Positions 1 through 9,139 of a stretch of 64,000 nt of DNA are shown here, in pieces; the first letter of the stretch is position 1; each line of letters opens with the position of its first letter. The stretch lies in assembly GCF_001750105.1 (NCBI RefSeq), contig NZ_CP014143.1, positions 186,001 through 250,000 on the forward strand, in the 5' to 3' direction. The position numbers and the translations under genes were made by a program. The notes under the pieces were generated by a model. That model saw only the letters and a program-made list of their open reading frames with translations. It was not told the DNA's origin and searched no databases. The DNA is from Microbulbifer aggregans (GTDB lineage: Bacteria; Pseudomonadota; Gammaproteobacteria; Pseudomonadales; Cellvibrionaceae).

Positions 1-493
1 GGATGTAGGGGAACAGGTAGATGATGCCGAGACCTGCTGCGGTCATGGCGTAAACCTGCCAGCCGGCGCCGATCAGCTCCGGCATCTGCGCCATGAAGAT
101 CAGGATCGCCAGCGCATTGACGAAGCCCGTCACCACTGCCCGCGAGACAAAACTCATCAGGCTGCCGAGCTTCATGTAGCCAGCGATGATCTGCAGTGCA
201 CCGGTCAGTAGCGTGGCTGCCAGCAGGTACTGGAGCCCGTGCTCTTTCACCAGCGTGACCATCAGCAGCGCCATCGCCCCTGTGGCCGCGGAAATCATAC
301 CGGGGCGCCCACCAACAAAGGCAATCACCACCGCGATACAGAAAGAAGCGTACAGACCAACCCGGGGATCGACCCCGGCGATGATAGAGAAGGCAATGGC
401 CTCGGGGATCAGCGCCAGGGCGACCACCAGGCCCGCCAGCACATCGCGGCGGATGTTGCCGAACCAGTCGGCTTTCGTCGAAGACAGCAGCAT
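1..493 (-). CDS. SulP family anion transporter (5' part, cut by window edge)
   Basis: The reading frame opens with ATG at 493 and stays open to base 1, giving 164 residues. The protein is strongly hydrophobic. It has the SulP N-terminal pattern: a short cytoplasmic lead, then [19 protein letters not shown], then GLYASF, then a glycine- and alanine-rich second helix pair. SulP proteins are inner-membrane carriers for sulfate, bicarbonate or other anions. The STAS domain, if present, lies outside the window, so substrate and subfamily cannot be judged. It is transcribed away from the ABC exporter operon, and 352 bases separate the two starts. Confidence 0.85.
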   Translation of the reverse strand, partial: MLLSSTKADWFGNIRRDVLAGLVVALALIPEAIAFSIIAGVDPRVGLYASFCIAVVIAFVGGRPGMISAATGAMALLMVTLVKEHGLQYLLAATLLTGALQIIAGYMKLGSLMSFVSRAVVTGFVNALAILIFMAQMPELIGAGWQVYAMTAAGLGIIYLFPYI

Positions 494-585
494 AGTGAAG
501 GGAGTCCAGTGCGGATGAACAACAATTGATCAAAAAAAGGGCGCGCACTCTAACACGAGCCCCTCTCTCCATAAAGAAACCGGCC

Positions 586-634
586 CTGTCCGGCCCGCGG
601 ACGGACGGACAGCGGACACCTCAAGCGGACACCT
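586..634. promoter_or_regulatory. Candidate enhancer (activator) sites
   Basis: CTGTCCG at 586-592 is the reverse complement of CGGACAG at 606-612. The 11-mer AGCGGACACCT occurs twice in direct orientation, at 611-621 and 624-634. The cluster lies 70-120 bases upstream of a sigma-54 promoter, where an enhancer-binding activator normally sits. The likely ligand is the response regulator encoded at 5656-6999. That assignment is inference. Confidence 0.45.
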
Positions 635-706
635 GACATTCCCGGGGAAAGCACCAGGAAGCCAAAATAACCAGCAATTTCAATAAGTTACACCGCCTCC
701 CCAAAC

Positions 707-722
707 TGGCACAGCCCTTGCT
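707..722 (+). promoter_or_regulatory. Sigma-54 promoter of the ABC exporter operon
   Basis: The sequence TGGCACAGCCCTTGCT matches the sigma-54 consensus TGGCAC-N5-TTGC[AT] at every fixed base, with correct GG to GC spacing. It lies 124 bases upstream of the adaptor gene start. A sigma-54 response regulator sits in the same gene cluster, so an autoregulated circuit is likely. The transcription start should be near 733. Confidence 0.8.
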
Positions 723-845
723 ATCTCTCTGGCAAAGCGACCCGTCGTAGATTCCGGCGGGGACTGCATCCGAATCCGGTGGCTGCCGCGTCACACACAA
801 GCGGGGCGCCCCGGAAAGCAAGTTCAGTGAAGGAACGGAATAAGA

Positions 846-2126
846 ATGATCAGAGATACCTCCGGGCAGGATGTGGTTCTGCAGGCAACCCCCCTCTGGA
901 AAAAGCCACGCAACATTCGCCTGGCCGCTGCTGCAGTCGCGACTGTGGTGTTCCTGTACTGGGGCGTGAACAGCTGGGTGAACACCAGCCGGTTCGACGG
1001 CACCCTGTCCCTGTCCCAGATCAATATCGCCCAGGTTGAACGCGGCGACCTGACCCGGGATCTGGTGGTCCAGGGCCGGATGGTGGCAGCCAACAGCCCT
1101 ACCCTCTACAGCCCGGCGCAGGGCATCGTGAAGTTTGCCGTAAAGGCCGGTGACACTGTGGAGGTGGGACAACTGCTGGCAGAGGTGGAGAGCCCGGAAC
1201 TGGACAGCGAGCTGGCACAGCAGCGGGCACTGCTCAACAAGCTGGACGTGGAACTGCAGCGGCAGAAGATCCAGGCCAAGCGTCAGCAGCTGGAGAACCG
1301 CCAGCGCGCGGATCTGGCCAAGGTCACCCTGGTCGCCGCCCAGCGCGAACTCAAGCGCGCCGAGCTCTCCATGGAAAAGCAGATCATCTCCCAACTGGAT
1401 TTCGAGAAGGCTTCCGATGACCTCGCCCGCGCTCGGCTGGAATACGAGCAGGCCGAACAGAACGCGGCCCTGGAGCAGGAAGCCCTGGCCTTCGAAACCC
1501 GCACCCTCGAGCTGCAGCTTTCCCAGCAGAAACTGCAGGTGGAGGAACTGGAGCGCAAGGTCAAGGAGCTGCACATCACTTCACCGGTCAGCGGTACGGT
1601 GGGCAGCCTCGCCGTGACCCAGCGCAGCGCCGTGGCCCGCAATGCCCCCCTGATGACCGTTGTGGATCTCTCCAGTTTTGAGCTGGAAGCCGCAGTACCG
1701 GAGAACTACGCCGACGACCTCGGCCTCGCCATGGCGGTGGAGATCAACCTGGGCGGTCGCAAGCTCCCCGGCGAAATCACTGCCATCTCCCCGGAGGTCA
1801 TCAACAACCAGGTGCAGGCCCGGGTGCGTTTTACCGAGCAACAGCCGCAAAACCTGCGTCAGAACCTGCGCCTGACTGCCCGCATCCTGCTGGAAAACCG
1901 CACCGATGTAATGCTGGTTCGTCGCGGTGGCTTCGTCGACCAGAGTGGAGGCCGCTACGCCTGGAAGCTCAATGGAGAGGGCGAGGCCTTGCGGGTGCCG
2001 ATCCAGATCGGCGCGCTGGGTCTGAATCAGGTGGAGATCGTCTCGGGCCTGCAGGAAGGCGACCAGATCATCATCTCCGCCGCAGAGGAACTGGAAAGTG
2101 CGCAGCTGATTGCGTTGAAAGATTAA
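846..2126 (+). CDS. ABC exporter periplasmic adaptor (HlyD/MacA-like)
   Basis: This is a 426-residue membrane fusion protein. It has an N-terminal anchor helix at about residues 27-45. A biotinyl-lipoyl-like half follows, with the VKAGDTVEVGQLLAEVESPE stretch. A long charged coiled-coil hairpin covers roughly residues 115-245, and the return lipoyl half contains ITSPVSGTVGSLAV. Beta-barrel and membrane-proximal domains end the protein. It would bridge the inner-membrane permeases to an outer-membrane channel; no TolC homologue is in the window. It is the first gene after the sigma-54 promoter. A 198-base gap with two hairpins separates it from the ATPase gene. The substrate is unknown; MacAB-type systems export peptides, macrolides or lipids. 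Confidence 0.85.
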   Translation: MIRDTSGQDVVLQATPLWKKPRNIRLAAAAVATVVFLYWGVNSWVNTSRFDGTLSLSQINIAQVERGDLTRDLVVQGRMVAANSPTLYSPAQGIVKFAVKAGDTVEVGQLLAEVESPELDSELAQQRALLNKLDVELQRQKIQAKRQQLENRQRADLAKVTLVAAQRELKRAELSMEKQIISQLDFEKASDDLARARLEYEQAEQNAALEQEALAFETRTLELQLSQQKLQVEELERKVKELHITSPVSGTVGSLAVTQRSAVARNAPLMTVVDLSSFELEAAVPENYADDLGLAMAVEINLGGRKLPGEITAISPEVINNQVQARVRFTEQQPQNLRQNLRLTARILLENRTDVMLVRRGGFVDQSGGRYAWKLNGEGEALRVPIQIGALGLNQVEIVSGLQEGDQIIISAAEELESAQLIALKD

Positions 2127-2137
2127 TAACCAGCGGG

Positions 2138-2170
2138 GGCTGGACCTAAGCCAGTGCTTAGGGACCAGCC
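2138..2170 (+). promoter_or_regulatory. Intra-operon stem-loop
   Basis: GGCTGG and CCTAAGC at 2138-2151 pair with GCTTAGG and CCAGCC at 2156-2170 around a CAGT loop and a small internal loop. A second, shorter hairpin pairs GAGACC (2201-2206) with GGTCTC (2216-2221). Neither is followed by a T run, so processing, mRNA stability or attenuation is more likely than full termination. Confidence 0.45.
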
Positions 2171-2324
2171 ACCTGTACCAAACAACACACTATCCGAAGA
2201 GAGACCGCATTAACGGGTCTCAAGAGCAGGCCCCTCAGGTCAGCGACAGAGTCACTTGAAACTGAACCGGAAAGCATAGCTCTCCGGAGTACCGGAACAA
2301 ACTTAAGAGAAAAGGGAAAGCACC

Positions 2325-3026
2325 ATGCTGAAAATGCACAACATCCGTAAGAGTTATCGCACCGATACCATCGAAACCCACGCCTTGCGGGATTTCAGCC
2401 TGGAGGTGAACGAGGGGGAGTTTGTCTCGGTCACCGGACCCAGCGGCTCCGGCAAGACCACCTTCCTGAATATCGCCGGCCTGCTCGAGACCCCGACCGG
2501 GGGGGAATACCGGCTGGATGGCGAGGACGTGAGCAATCTTAACGATCACCAGCGCTCACGCCTTCGCAATGAAAAGATCGGCTTTATTTTTCAGGGCTTT
2601 AACCTGATCCCGGACCTGAATCTGTTCGACAATATCGATGTGCCACTGCGCTATCGTGGCTTCAATGGCAAAGAGCGCAAAAAGCGCATCGAAAAGGTTC
2701 TCGAGCAGGTTGGCCTGTCAGCCCGTGCCAAGCATCTGCCGGCTCAGCTCTCCGGAGGTCAGCAACAGCGCGTCGCTATCGCCCGCGCTCTGGCCGGCGA
2801 ACCCCGCTTCCTGCTCGCGGACGAACCGACCGGTAACCTGGACTCCCTCATGGCCCGCCAGGTGATGGAACTGCTGGAATTCATCAACGAATGGGGAACC
2901 ACCATCGTGATGGTGACGCACGACCCGGACCTTGCCCGCCGTGCGCACCGCAACATCCAGATCGTCGACGGCCAAGTCTCCGACCTGCACCGGACCACCG
3001 CGCCCGCCGCAGCGGAAATCGCATAA
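2325..3026 (+). CDS. ABC exporter ATPase (MacB/LolD type)
   Basis: This 233-residue nucleotide-binding subunit has Walker A GPSGSGKTT, a Q-loop in FIFQGFNL, signature LSGGQQQR, Walker B FLLADEPTGNLD and switch histidine MVTHD. Length and motifs are those of the MacB/LolD group, which power FtsX-fold permeases. A strong ribosome site (AAGGGAAAG) precedes the ATG. The gene ends 12 bases before the first permease. It should energise export together with the adaptor and the two permeases of this operon. Confidence 0.93.
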   Translation: MLKMHNIRKSYRTDTIETHALRDFSLEVNEGEFVSVTGPSGSGKTTFLNIAGLLETPTGGEYRLDGEDVSNLNDHQRSRLRNEKIGFIFQGFNLIPDLNLFDNIDVPLRYRGFNGKERKKRIEKVLEQVGLSARAKHLPAQLSGGQQQRVAIARALAGEPRFLLADEPTGNLDSLMARQVMELLEFINEWGTTIVMVTHDPDLARRAHRNIQIVDGQVSDLHRTTAPAAAEIA

Positions 3027-3038
3027 GGGAGAGCAGCC

Positions 3039-4352
3039 ATGATTGGATATTACCTTTCCCTGGCCATCCGCAGCCTGCGCTCGACACCGGTGCTGAGCGC
3101 GCTGATGGTGGCCGCGATCGCCGTCGGTGTGGGGGCGGCAATGACCACCCTGACCCTCAACTACATGATGTCGCGCAATGCACTGGCGGAAAAAGACCAG
3201 GTGCTCTATGCCGTGCAGCTGGACAGCTGGTCCGCCACCGAGGGAGCCGACAACCCCAGTGAAATGCCCTGGCAGGTTACCTACCAGGATGCGGTACGCC
3301 TGCTGCGTTCCGATATCCCCTCCAACCAGGTTGCCATGCATCGCTGGGGCGGCCCCATCACGCTGGAAGATTCTGAGATACGTCCCTTCATCGCGGACGC
3401 CAGGGTTACCAGCCGTGACTTCTTTGCCCTGTTTGATGTGCCGTTTATTTATGGCGGAACCTGGGCTGCAGAGGCCGACAGCAGTCCGTTGCAGCAGATC
3501 GTACTCTCCGAGGAAACCAATGAAAAACTGTTTGGTGGAGAGAACAGTGTGGGTCGCACCGTCAACTTTAATGGTGTTCCCTTCACCGTTGTTGGTGTGA
3601 CCGAACACTGGCAACCCAGCCCCAAAGTCCACGACCTGAACAACGGCCACTTTAATGATTCCGCTGAAATATTCTTGCCGTTTGGACTGCACCGCCAGTT
3701 CGAGATCTACCCCTGGGGTAACACCAATGGCTGGAAGTCCGAGGAGATCAACAGCTACGAAGACCGGCTGAACAGCGACATGGTGTGGCTGCAGTACTGG
3801 GTCCAGCTGGACAGTGCTGAGCAGGTGGAGCGCTATCAGGATTATCTCACGGGCTATATTCGCGATCAGAAAACACAGGGCCGCTTCCCCCGCCCACTGA
3901 AATTCGGGCTCAGCAACCCCTCCCAGTGGCTGCTGCTGAACGAGGTGGTGGACGGTGATGACCGCATGCTCAACTGGCTGTCACTGGCCTTCTTAATGGT
4001 GTGCCTGGTCAACGCGGTGGCTTTGCTGCTGGCCAAGTTCCTGCGCAAAGCGCCGGAAGCGGGTGTACGACGGGCTCTGGGCGCAAGCCGCAACGCGGTG
4101 TTCAGCCAGCACCTGGTGGAGAGTGGCTGCGTGGGCCTGGCCGGAGGACTGGCGGGCATCCTGCTGACGCTGGCGGGCCTCGGCCTGATACGGCAACTGC
4201 AGATGGGCTATATGGACCGCGTCGCGTCCATGGACTGGACGATGATGCTTGCCGCCATCGGCCTCGCCGTTCTGTCCAGCCTCCTGGCGGGCCTTTACCC
4301 GGCCTGGCGCATCAGCCGCACCAACCCGTCCATCTACCTGAAGACCCAGTGA
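3039..4352 (+). CDS. ABC exporter permease 1 (FtsX/MacB fold)
   Basis: This 437-residue permease has one N-terminal membrane helix (about 16-42), a large periplasmic MacB-PCD-like domain (about 45-310) and three C-terminal helices. The GVRRALGASR motif typical of FtsX permeases lies just before the second C-terminal helix. The ribosome site is GGGAGAG. It is followed 26 bases later by a second permease of the same fold, so the transporter is probably a heterodimer rather than the MacB homodimer. Confidence 0.88.
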   Translation: MIGYYLSLAIRSLRSTPVLSALMVAAIAVGVGAAMTTLTLNYMMSRNALAEKDQVLYAVQLDSWSATEGADNPSEMPWQVTYQDAVRLLRSDIPSNQVAMHRWGGPITLEDSEIRPFIADARVTSRDFFALFDVPFIYGGTWAAEADSSPLQQIVLSEETNEKLFGGENSVGRTVNFNGVPFTVVGVTEHWQPSPKVHDLNNGHFNDSAEIFLPFGLHRQFEIYPWGNTNGWKSEEINSYEDRLNSDMVWLQYWVQLDSAEQVERYQDYLTGYIRDQKTQGRFPRPLKFGLSNPSQWLLLNEVVDGDDRMLNWLSLAFLMVCLVNAVALLLAKFLRKAPEAGVRRALGASRNAVFSQHLVESGCVGLAGGLAGILLTLAGLGLIRQLQMGYMDRVASMDWTMMLAAIGLAVLSSLLAGLYPAWRISRTNPSIYLKTQ

Positions 4353-4378
4353 GCCGCGAGGTCAGAGAGGAAATAACT

Positions 4379-5584
4379 ATGTTGGAACTGAGACCCATTT
4401 TATCGGCGCTCTGGCGCCACAAGATCTCCGCCCTGCTGATTGCACTGCAGCTGGGCCTGACCCTGGCCATTGTCAGCAACGCCCTGGTAGTGATCGACGA
4501 GCGCACCGAGCGAATCTCACGGCCCACCGGCGTCGCTGTGGAAGATATTAATAGCTTCGGCTTCCTGGCGATTCCAGAGGACTATGACAAATTCGAGGCA
4601 TTTCGGCTCGACCTGGATATGATTCGCTCGCTGCCCGGTGTCGCCAGCGCCACCATCAGCAACCATGTGCCGCTTTCCGGCAGCGGTTCTGCCAGTGGCT
4701 TTTACGACGCGCCCAATATGGAAGTCGGAGCCACCAGTGCCAACTACTACACCGTCGACGAGCATTTCATCGATGCATTGGGAATGAAGCTGACCGCTGG
4801 CCGCGGCTTTTCACCCGAGGAGGTCATGCAGGTAGGCGCCACCAGCAGTGAACGCCCCAAAGTCGCTGTCGTCACACAGAAGTTTGCCGATGAGATGTTT
4901 CCGGAAGGCAATGCCCTCGGCAACGCCTTCTTCATGGGCGGTGACGACCATCCCATCGAGATCGTCGGCATCGTAGAGCGCAACCTCGGCCCATGGCCCA
5001 ACTCATCCGTAGCCGGCCGCGGTGTTTTCTATCCGGCAATAATGGACCAGTGGTTCTACTACATCGTGCGTGCAGAACCGGGGCAGCGCGACGCGGTGTT
5101 GAAACTGGTCGAGGAGAAACTGGCCGAGCGCGATCCCAATCGAGTGATTAACGCCGACACTCTGCAAGAACAGAAAGATCAGTACTACGCCGGTGACAAC
5201 ACCATGATCAAGGTACTCAGCAGTGTTGTCATCCTGCTCACCTTCATCGTTGCTCTTGGCGTTGTGGGGCTGACGGTGTTCTGGATCACCCAGCGCCAGA
5301 AGCAGATCGGTGTGAGGCGTGCGCTGGGAGCAACGCGTGTCGCTATCGGTCGTTACTTCCTGCTGGAAAACCTGATCATCGCCGCCACCGGGATTCTGCT
5401 CGGCTTTGCCGCAGCACAGATTTTCAATGGATTCCTGGTCCGGGAGTTTGACCAACCCGCGCTGCCACTAGTGGTGACACTCACCTGTGCCCTGGGTCTG
5501 CTTGGCGTCAGCCTGGCAGCGGCACTGGTACCGGCAATTCGTGCAGCAAACATCTCGCCAGCCACCGCCACGCGCAGCGTATAA
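4379..5584 (+). CDS. ABC exporter permease 2 (FtsX/MacB fold)
   Basis: This 401-residue permease starts at ATG 4379, after AGAGAGGAAATAACT. The frame is open further upstream, but that part overlaps permease 1 and reads as a shadow. It has the architecture of permease 1: an N-terminal helix, a periplasmic domain, then three helices with GVRRALGATR at about residue 306. The two are clearly paralogous but divergent. It is the last transporter gene before a 71-base gap containing an inverted repeat and the regulator genes. Confidence 0.88.
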   Translation: MLELRPILSALWRHKISALLIALQLGLTLAIVSNALVVIDERTERISRPTGVAVEDINSFGFLAIPEDYDKFEAFRLDLDMIRSLPGVASATISNHVPLSGSGSASGFYDAPNMEVGATSANYYTVDEHFIDALGMKLTAGRGFSPEEVMQVGATSSERPKVAVVTQKFADEMFPEGNALGNAFFMGGDDHPIEIVGIVERNLGPWPNSSVAGRGVFYPAIMDQWFYYIVRAEPGQRDAVLKLVEEKLAERDPNRVINADTLQEQKDQYYAGDNTMIKVLSSVVILLTFIVALGVVGLTVFWITQRQKQIGVRRALGATRVAIGRYFLLENLIIAATGILLGFAAAQIFNGFLVREFDQPALPLVVTLTCALGLLGVSLAAALVPAIRAANISPATATRSV

Positions 5585-5608
5585 AGTGCTGTAGACTATC
5601 CCCTTCCG

Positions 5609-5630
5609 GAACGGGCGCTCGCGCCCGTTC
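5609..5630 (+). terminator. Inverted repeat between transporter and regulator genes
   Basis: A perfect 9-base stem pairs GAACGGGCG with CGCCCGTTC around a CTCG loop. It is not followed by a T run, so it may act as a partial terminator or RNA stabiliser separating expression of the exporter from the regulators. Confidence 0.5.
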
Positions 5631-5655
5631 ACACTTTCACACCTCGAGCGTAAGC

Positions 5656-6999
5656 ATGGATACAGTTCTTGTCATCGATGACAACTCCGGCATCATCTCT
5701 GCCCTGGAACTACTGCTCTCTCTGCATCAGATCGAAGTCGTCAGCGCCCTCACTCCCCAGGCCGGCCTGCAGCTATTGCGCGAACATCCGGACATCGGCC
5801 TGGTCATCCAGGACATGAACTTTACCGCAGACACCACCTCCGGTGAGGAGGGGCGTGAACTCTTCTACGCGATCCGGGAAATCAGCCCGGACCTGCCGGT
5901 AATTCTGCTCACTGCCTGGACACAACTGGAAATGGCGGTAGAGCTGGTCAAGGCCGGTGCCGCCGACTATCTGGGCAAGCCCTGGGATGACAACAAGCTC
6001 ATCGCCACCGTCAAGAATCTGCTGGAACTCAATGACCTGCAGCAGCGCCAGCGGCAGAGCCAACAACGGGCCATTGCAGCGCGCGAGCGACTGCAACATA
6101 ATTTCGACCTGCAGGGTATTGTTTACCGCAGCGACGGAATGCAGAAACTGCTGGAAATGGCGACCCAGGTCGCCCGCTCCGATGTACCGGTACTGATTAC
6201 CGGCCCCAACGGCGCCGGCAAGGAAAAGATCGCCGATATCCTGCAGGCCAACTCACCACTGCGCGATGGCCCCTACATCAAGGTCAACGTGGGTGCACTG
6301 CCCGAGGAGTTGATGGAGGCGGAGCTGTTCGGAGCCGAACCGGGCGCATATACCGGTGCTGGCAATCGAGCTCGACTGGGACGTTTCGAGGCCGCAGATG
6401 GCGGCACGCTGTTTCTCGACGAAATCGGCGAGCTGTCAGCCAGCGGGCAGGTCAAGCTGCTGCGGGTGCTGCAGACGGGCGAGTTCCAGCGCCTCGGCAG
6501 TAGCCAAACGCGGCGGGTAAGCGTCAGAGTAATCAGCGCAACCAACGCCAACCTGCCAGCGCTGATCGAAACCGGCCGGTTCCGTCAGGATCTCTTTTAC
6601 CGCCTCAACGTCATTGAGCTGCAGCTGCCGCCACTATGCGACCGACCCGACGATATCCTGCCATTGGCACGGAGTTTTCTGCCTGAGGGTAAACAACTCT
6701 CTCCCGACGCCCAGCAGGCACTGGTGCGCTACAGCTGGCTTGGCAATGTCCGGGAACTGCAGAACACCATGCAGCGCGCATCGGTACTGAGCCAGTCTGA
6801 GACCATCGACGCGCACACTCTCGCCCTGCCAGTGCAGGAGAAAAGCAGCCGTCCAGAAGTCAGCTTTGAGCCCAGCCGCGAACTGCTGGAGCGTACGCTG
6901 GCCAGCTGTGACGGTGTCATCGCCCAGGCCGCTCGTGAGCTGGGTCTCAGCCGCCAGGCGCTTTATCGTCGTCTGGAGAAATACGGTATTCCCTACTGA
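5656..6999 (+). CDS. Sigma-54-dependent response regulator (NtrC family)
   Basis: This 447-residue enhancer-binding protein has three parts. The receiver (about 1-125) carries acidic DD near residue 8 and phospho-acceptor Asp53 in IQDMNF. The AAA+ domain (about 150-380) has Walker A GPNGAGKE, sigma-54 loop GAYTGA and Walker B GTLFLDEIGE. A Fis-type helix-turn-helix ends the protein (AARELGLSRQALYRRLEKYG). The loop reads GAYTGA rather than GAFTGA, a conservative Phe-to-Tyr change. It overlaps the kinase gene by one base. It probably activates the sigma-54 promoter at 707. Confidence 0.94.
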   Translation: MDTVLVIDDNSGIISALELLLSLHQIEVVSALTPQAGLQLLREHPDIGLVIQDMNFTADTTSGEEGRELFYAIREISPDLPVILLTAWTQLEMAVELVKAGAADYLGKPWDDNKLIATVKNLLELNDLQQRQRQSQQRAIAARERLQHNFDLQGIVYRSDGMQKLLEMATQVARSDVPVLITGPNGAGKEKIADILQANSPLRDGPYIKVNVGALPEELMEAELFGAEPGAYTGAGNRARLGRFEAADGGTLFLDEIGELSASGQVKLLRVLQTGEFQRLGSSQTRRVSVRVISATNANLPALIETGRFRQDLFYRLNVIELQLPPLCDRPDDILPLARSFLPEGKQLSPDAQQALVRYSWLGNVRELQNTMQRASVLSQSETIDAHTLALPVQEKSSRPEVSFEPSRELLERTLASCDGVIAQAARELGLSRQALYRRLEKYGIPY

Positions 7000-8336
7000 T
7001 GTGGCCACGACTGACCCTGGAAGCGCGGATCACCGCGGCGGCGCTTGCCGCAGTCCTAGCGGGCACGAGTGTGCCTTTCCTGCTGATCGAGCTGGGCGCA
7101 GACACCCGACTCGCCTGGGCCGGCGGATTGCTGCTGGCCGTGCCAATAGTGCTGGTGTTACTGCGCACAGTCACCGGCCCACTACAGAGCGGCCTCTCAA
7201 CACTCGAGGGGGGGCTGCTCAACTTCCGTGATGGGGATTTCTCCGTTTCCCTGGCGCTGGATCGCCGGGATGAACTCGGCCGTATCGCCACGCTTTACAA
7301 TGAAGTCAGTGAAATCCTGCGGCGCGAACGGGCCCACATCCACCAGCGCGAACTACTGCTGGATACCGTCATCCAGAGCTCCCCACAGGCACTGCTACTG
7401 GTCGATCAGTCCGAGCATGTGATCTATGCCAACAGCAGCGCTCGCCACCTGCTCCACGGCGGCCGACCTGTGCAGGGACTCACGCTCGCACAGCTGCTGC
7501 CGCACTGTCCGCCAGAACTGGCGAACGCGATCGAGAACCGTGAAGAGGGGCTGTTCAGCTTCACCGATAGTGATGGCAGCCACACCATGCATCTGGGCAA
7601 CAGTGTCTTTGTACTGAACGCGCAGAAGCACCGACTCATCTTGATCCGCGATATGACCCGGGAATTGACCCGAGCCGAAGTGCAGGTCTGGAAAAAGGTG
7701 ATCCGGCTGATCAGCCATGAACTGAACAATTCCCTCGCGCCCATCTCCTCCATGGCCCACAGCGGCATGATGTTGGCGGAACGCATCGATAAGGAAGGCG
7801 GCAGCCCGGAAGCCAAGTCGCTGGCGAGAGTGTTCGATACCATTGCCGAACGCTGCCGGCACCTTACCGAATTCACACAGGGCTACGCGCGTTTTGCAAA
7901 GTTGCCTGCCCCCAGCTGTGAAGAGGTTCCGTGGCAGCGATTGCTGGACCGGCTTGTTCCGCTGCAAAGGTTTTCGCTCCGCGGAGCACTGCCGGACCGA
8001 CCGGGATATTTCGATCCGGTGCAGCTCGAGCAAGCGCTATTGAACCTGCTCAAGAATGCTGCCGAATCGGGAAGTCCACTGGAGGAAATCGAAGTGGAGG
8101 TTCACTCCGATCGACGCGATCAGCAGATCATCGTGCGGGATCGCGGCAGTGGTATGAGTGAAAAGGTATTACAGCAGGCTCTGCTGCCGTTTTACTCCAC
8201 CAAACCCCAGGGTGTCGGTCTTGGCCTGGCGTTGTGTCGGGAAATTGTCGAGGCCCACGGAGGGCGACTGCAGCTGCGCAACCGTGACAATGGTGGCCTG
8301 GAGATCTCACTGTGGCTCCCTCAGCGCAGCGACTGA
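6999..8336 (+). CDS. Sensor histidine kinase
   Basis: The 445-residue kinase starts inside the stop codon of the response regulator (TGATG), so the two are translationally coupled. Two membrane helices (about 8-30 and 34-52) enclose almost no periplasmic loop. A HAMP-like linker and a PAS-like region follow. The H-box is LISHELNNSLAPISS, with the phospho-acceptor at His240. The HATPase part shows NLLKNAAES, DRGSGM and GVGLGLALCREIV. The N-L-pattern H-box resembles the NtrY/NtrB group. With so small a periplasmic part, the signal may be sensed in the membrane or cytoplasm. Confidence 0.92.
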   Translation: MWPRLTLEARITAAALAAVLAGTSVPFLLIELGADTRLAWAGGLLLAVPIVLVLLRTVTGPLQSGLSTLEGGLLNFRDGDFSVSLALDRRDELGRIATLYNEVSEILRRERAHIHQRELLLDTVIQSSPQALLLVDQSEHVIYANSSARHLLHGGRPVQGLTLAQLLPHCPPELANAIENREEGLFSFTDSDGSHTMHLGNSVFVLNAQKHRLILIRDMTRELTRAEVQVWKKVIRLISHELNNSLAPISSMAHSGMMLAERIDKEGGSPEAKSLARVFDTIAERCRHLTEFTQGYARFAKLPAPSCEEVPWQRLLDRLVPLQRFSLRGALPDRPGYFDPVQLEQALLNLLKNAAESGSPLEEIEVEVHSDRRDQQIIVRDRGSGMSEKVLQQALLPFYSTKPQGVGLGLALCREIVEAHGGRLQLRNRDNGGLEISLWLPQRSD

Positions 8337-8550
8337 AAATTATCAGCCACGCACAGCGGGGGTGATTGTTTTTCGGCGCCCGCAAGCAAGACAGCGTTTG
8401 AGAATGCCTTGCATTCCGTTTTGCACCCCCTGCCCGAACACGGAAAAACTGAAATTCGGCTACTAGACTTTCGCTAACGGTCTCTGCACTCCGGCGCCCT
8501 TTGCCGGTCAGCCGTTGTGAAATCCACCGTCTCACATTAGGAGCCGAATC

Positions 8551-8823
8551 ATGAGTGATTCAAAATCCGGGATCGAACGGCGCAAGTTCCTGCGCCTGAT
8601 GGGTTGTTCCGCGGTGCTGATCCCCGCGGTAATGCTGCCGGACAACCAGGCCCGCGCCCAAGGCAAAGCCAGCAAAGAGGCCGTGCAGTATCAAGATACG
8701 CCGAAGAATGGGCAGAAATGCAAAGACTGCCAATTCTGGACCGACCCTAATGCCTGTCAGGTAGTCGAGGGTGAAATCAGCCCAGAAGGTTGGTGCAGCC
8801 TATACGTGAAAAAAGCTTCCTGA
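8551..8823 (+). CDS. High-potential iron-sulfur protein (HiPIP)
   Basis: This 90-residue precursor has a twin-arginine signal (ERRKFLRLMG, then a hydrophobic stretch ending near ARAQG). The mature part has four cysteines in the HiPIP order C-x2-C-x14-C-x13-C. HiPIPs hold a [4Fe-4S] cluster and carry electrons in the periplasm. Folding before Tat export fits the cofactor. A clear AGGAG ribosome site lies 8 bases before ATG. It appears monocistronic. The redox partner is not in the window. Confidence 0.93.
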   Translation: MSDSKSGIERRKFLRLMGCSAVLIPAVMLPDNQARAQGKASKEAVQYQDTPKNGQKCKDCQFWTDPNACQVVEGEISPEGWCSLYVKKAS

Positions 8824-9139
8824 ATCACTCCGCCGGACCAAGTAGTGGGTGCCTTCAGGGTGCCCGCTATCACACTGCAACCTGATAAAATCGCACATTA
8901 AGCCCCCGCATCACTTATCAGGTCCTTCTGCTAATAAAACACCGGCCTTCTTTTGCATCCGAACAGACTGGCACAGGCGCTGCTGGAAGCAATTCGCAGA
9001 CACAGAGCAGATGCCGGCCAAGGCTGACCGGCAGAAGAGGAGATAACGGTGGGAACAGTCGGAGATGACCTATCGCAGAGAGCGCGATGCGGGCAGCTCT
9101 CCGCTATTTGTACAGTTACCGGGTCAGTTACTGGGTTAG
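8824..9139. other. Intergenic region without a convincing gene
   Basis: Short open frames here lack ribosome sites and family resemblance. No hairpin with a T run is seen after the HiPIP stop. A sigma-54-like string at 8969 faces no gene on its strand. Confidence 0.5.

Noticed and set aside
8969..8984. Second sigma-54-like string, TGGCAC-N5-CTGCT
   Set aside because: The -12 element is off consensus and no plus-strand gene follows; the next genes are on the minus strand.
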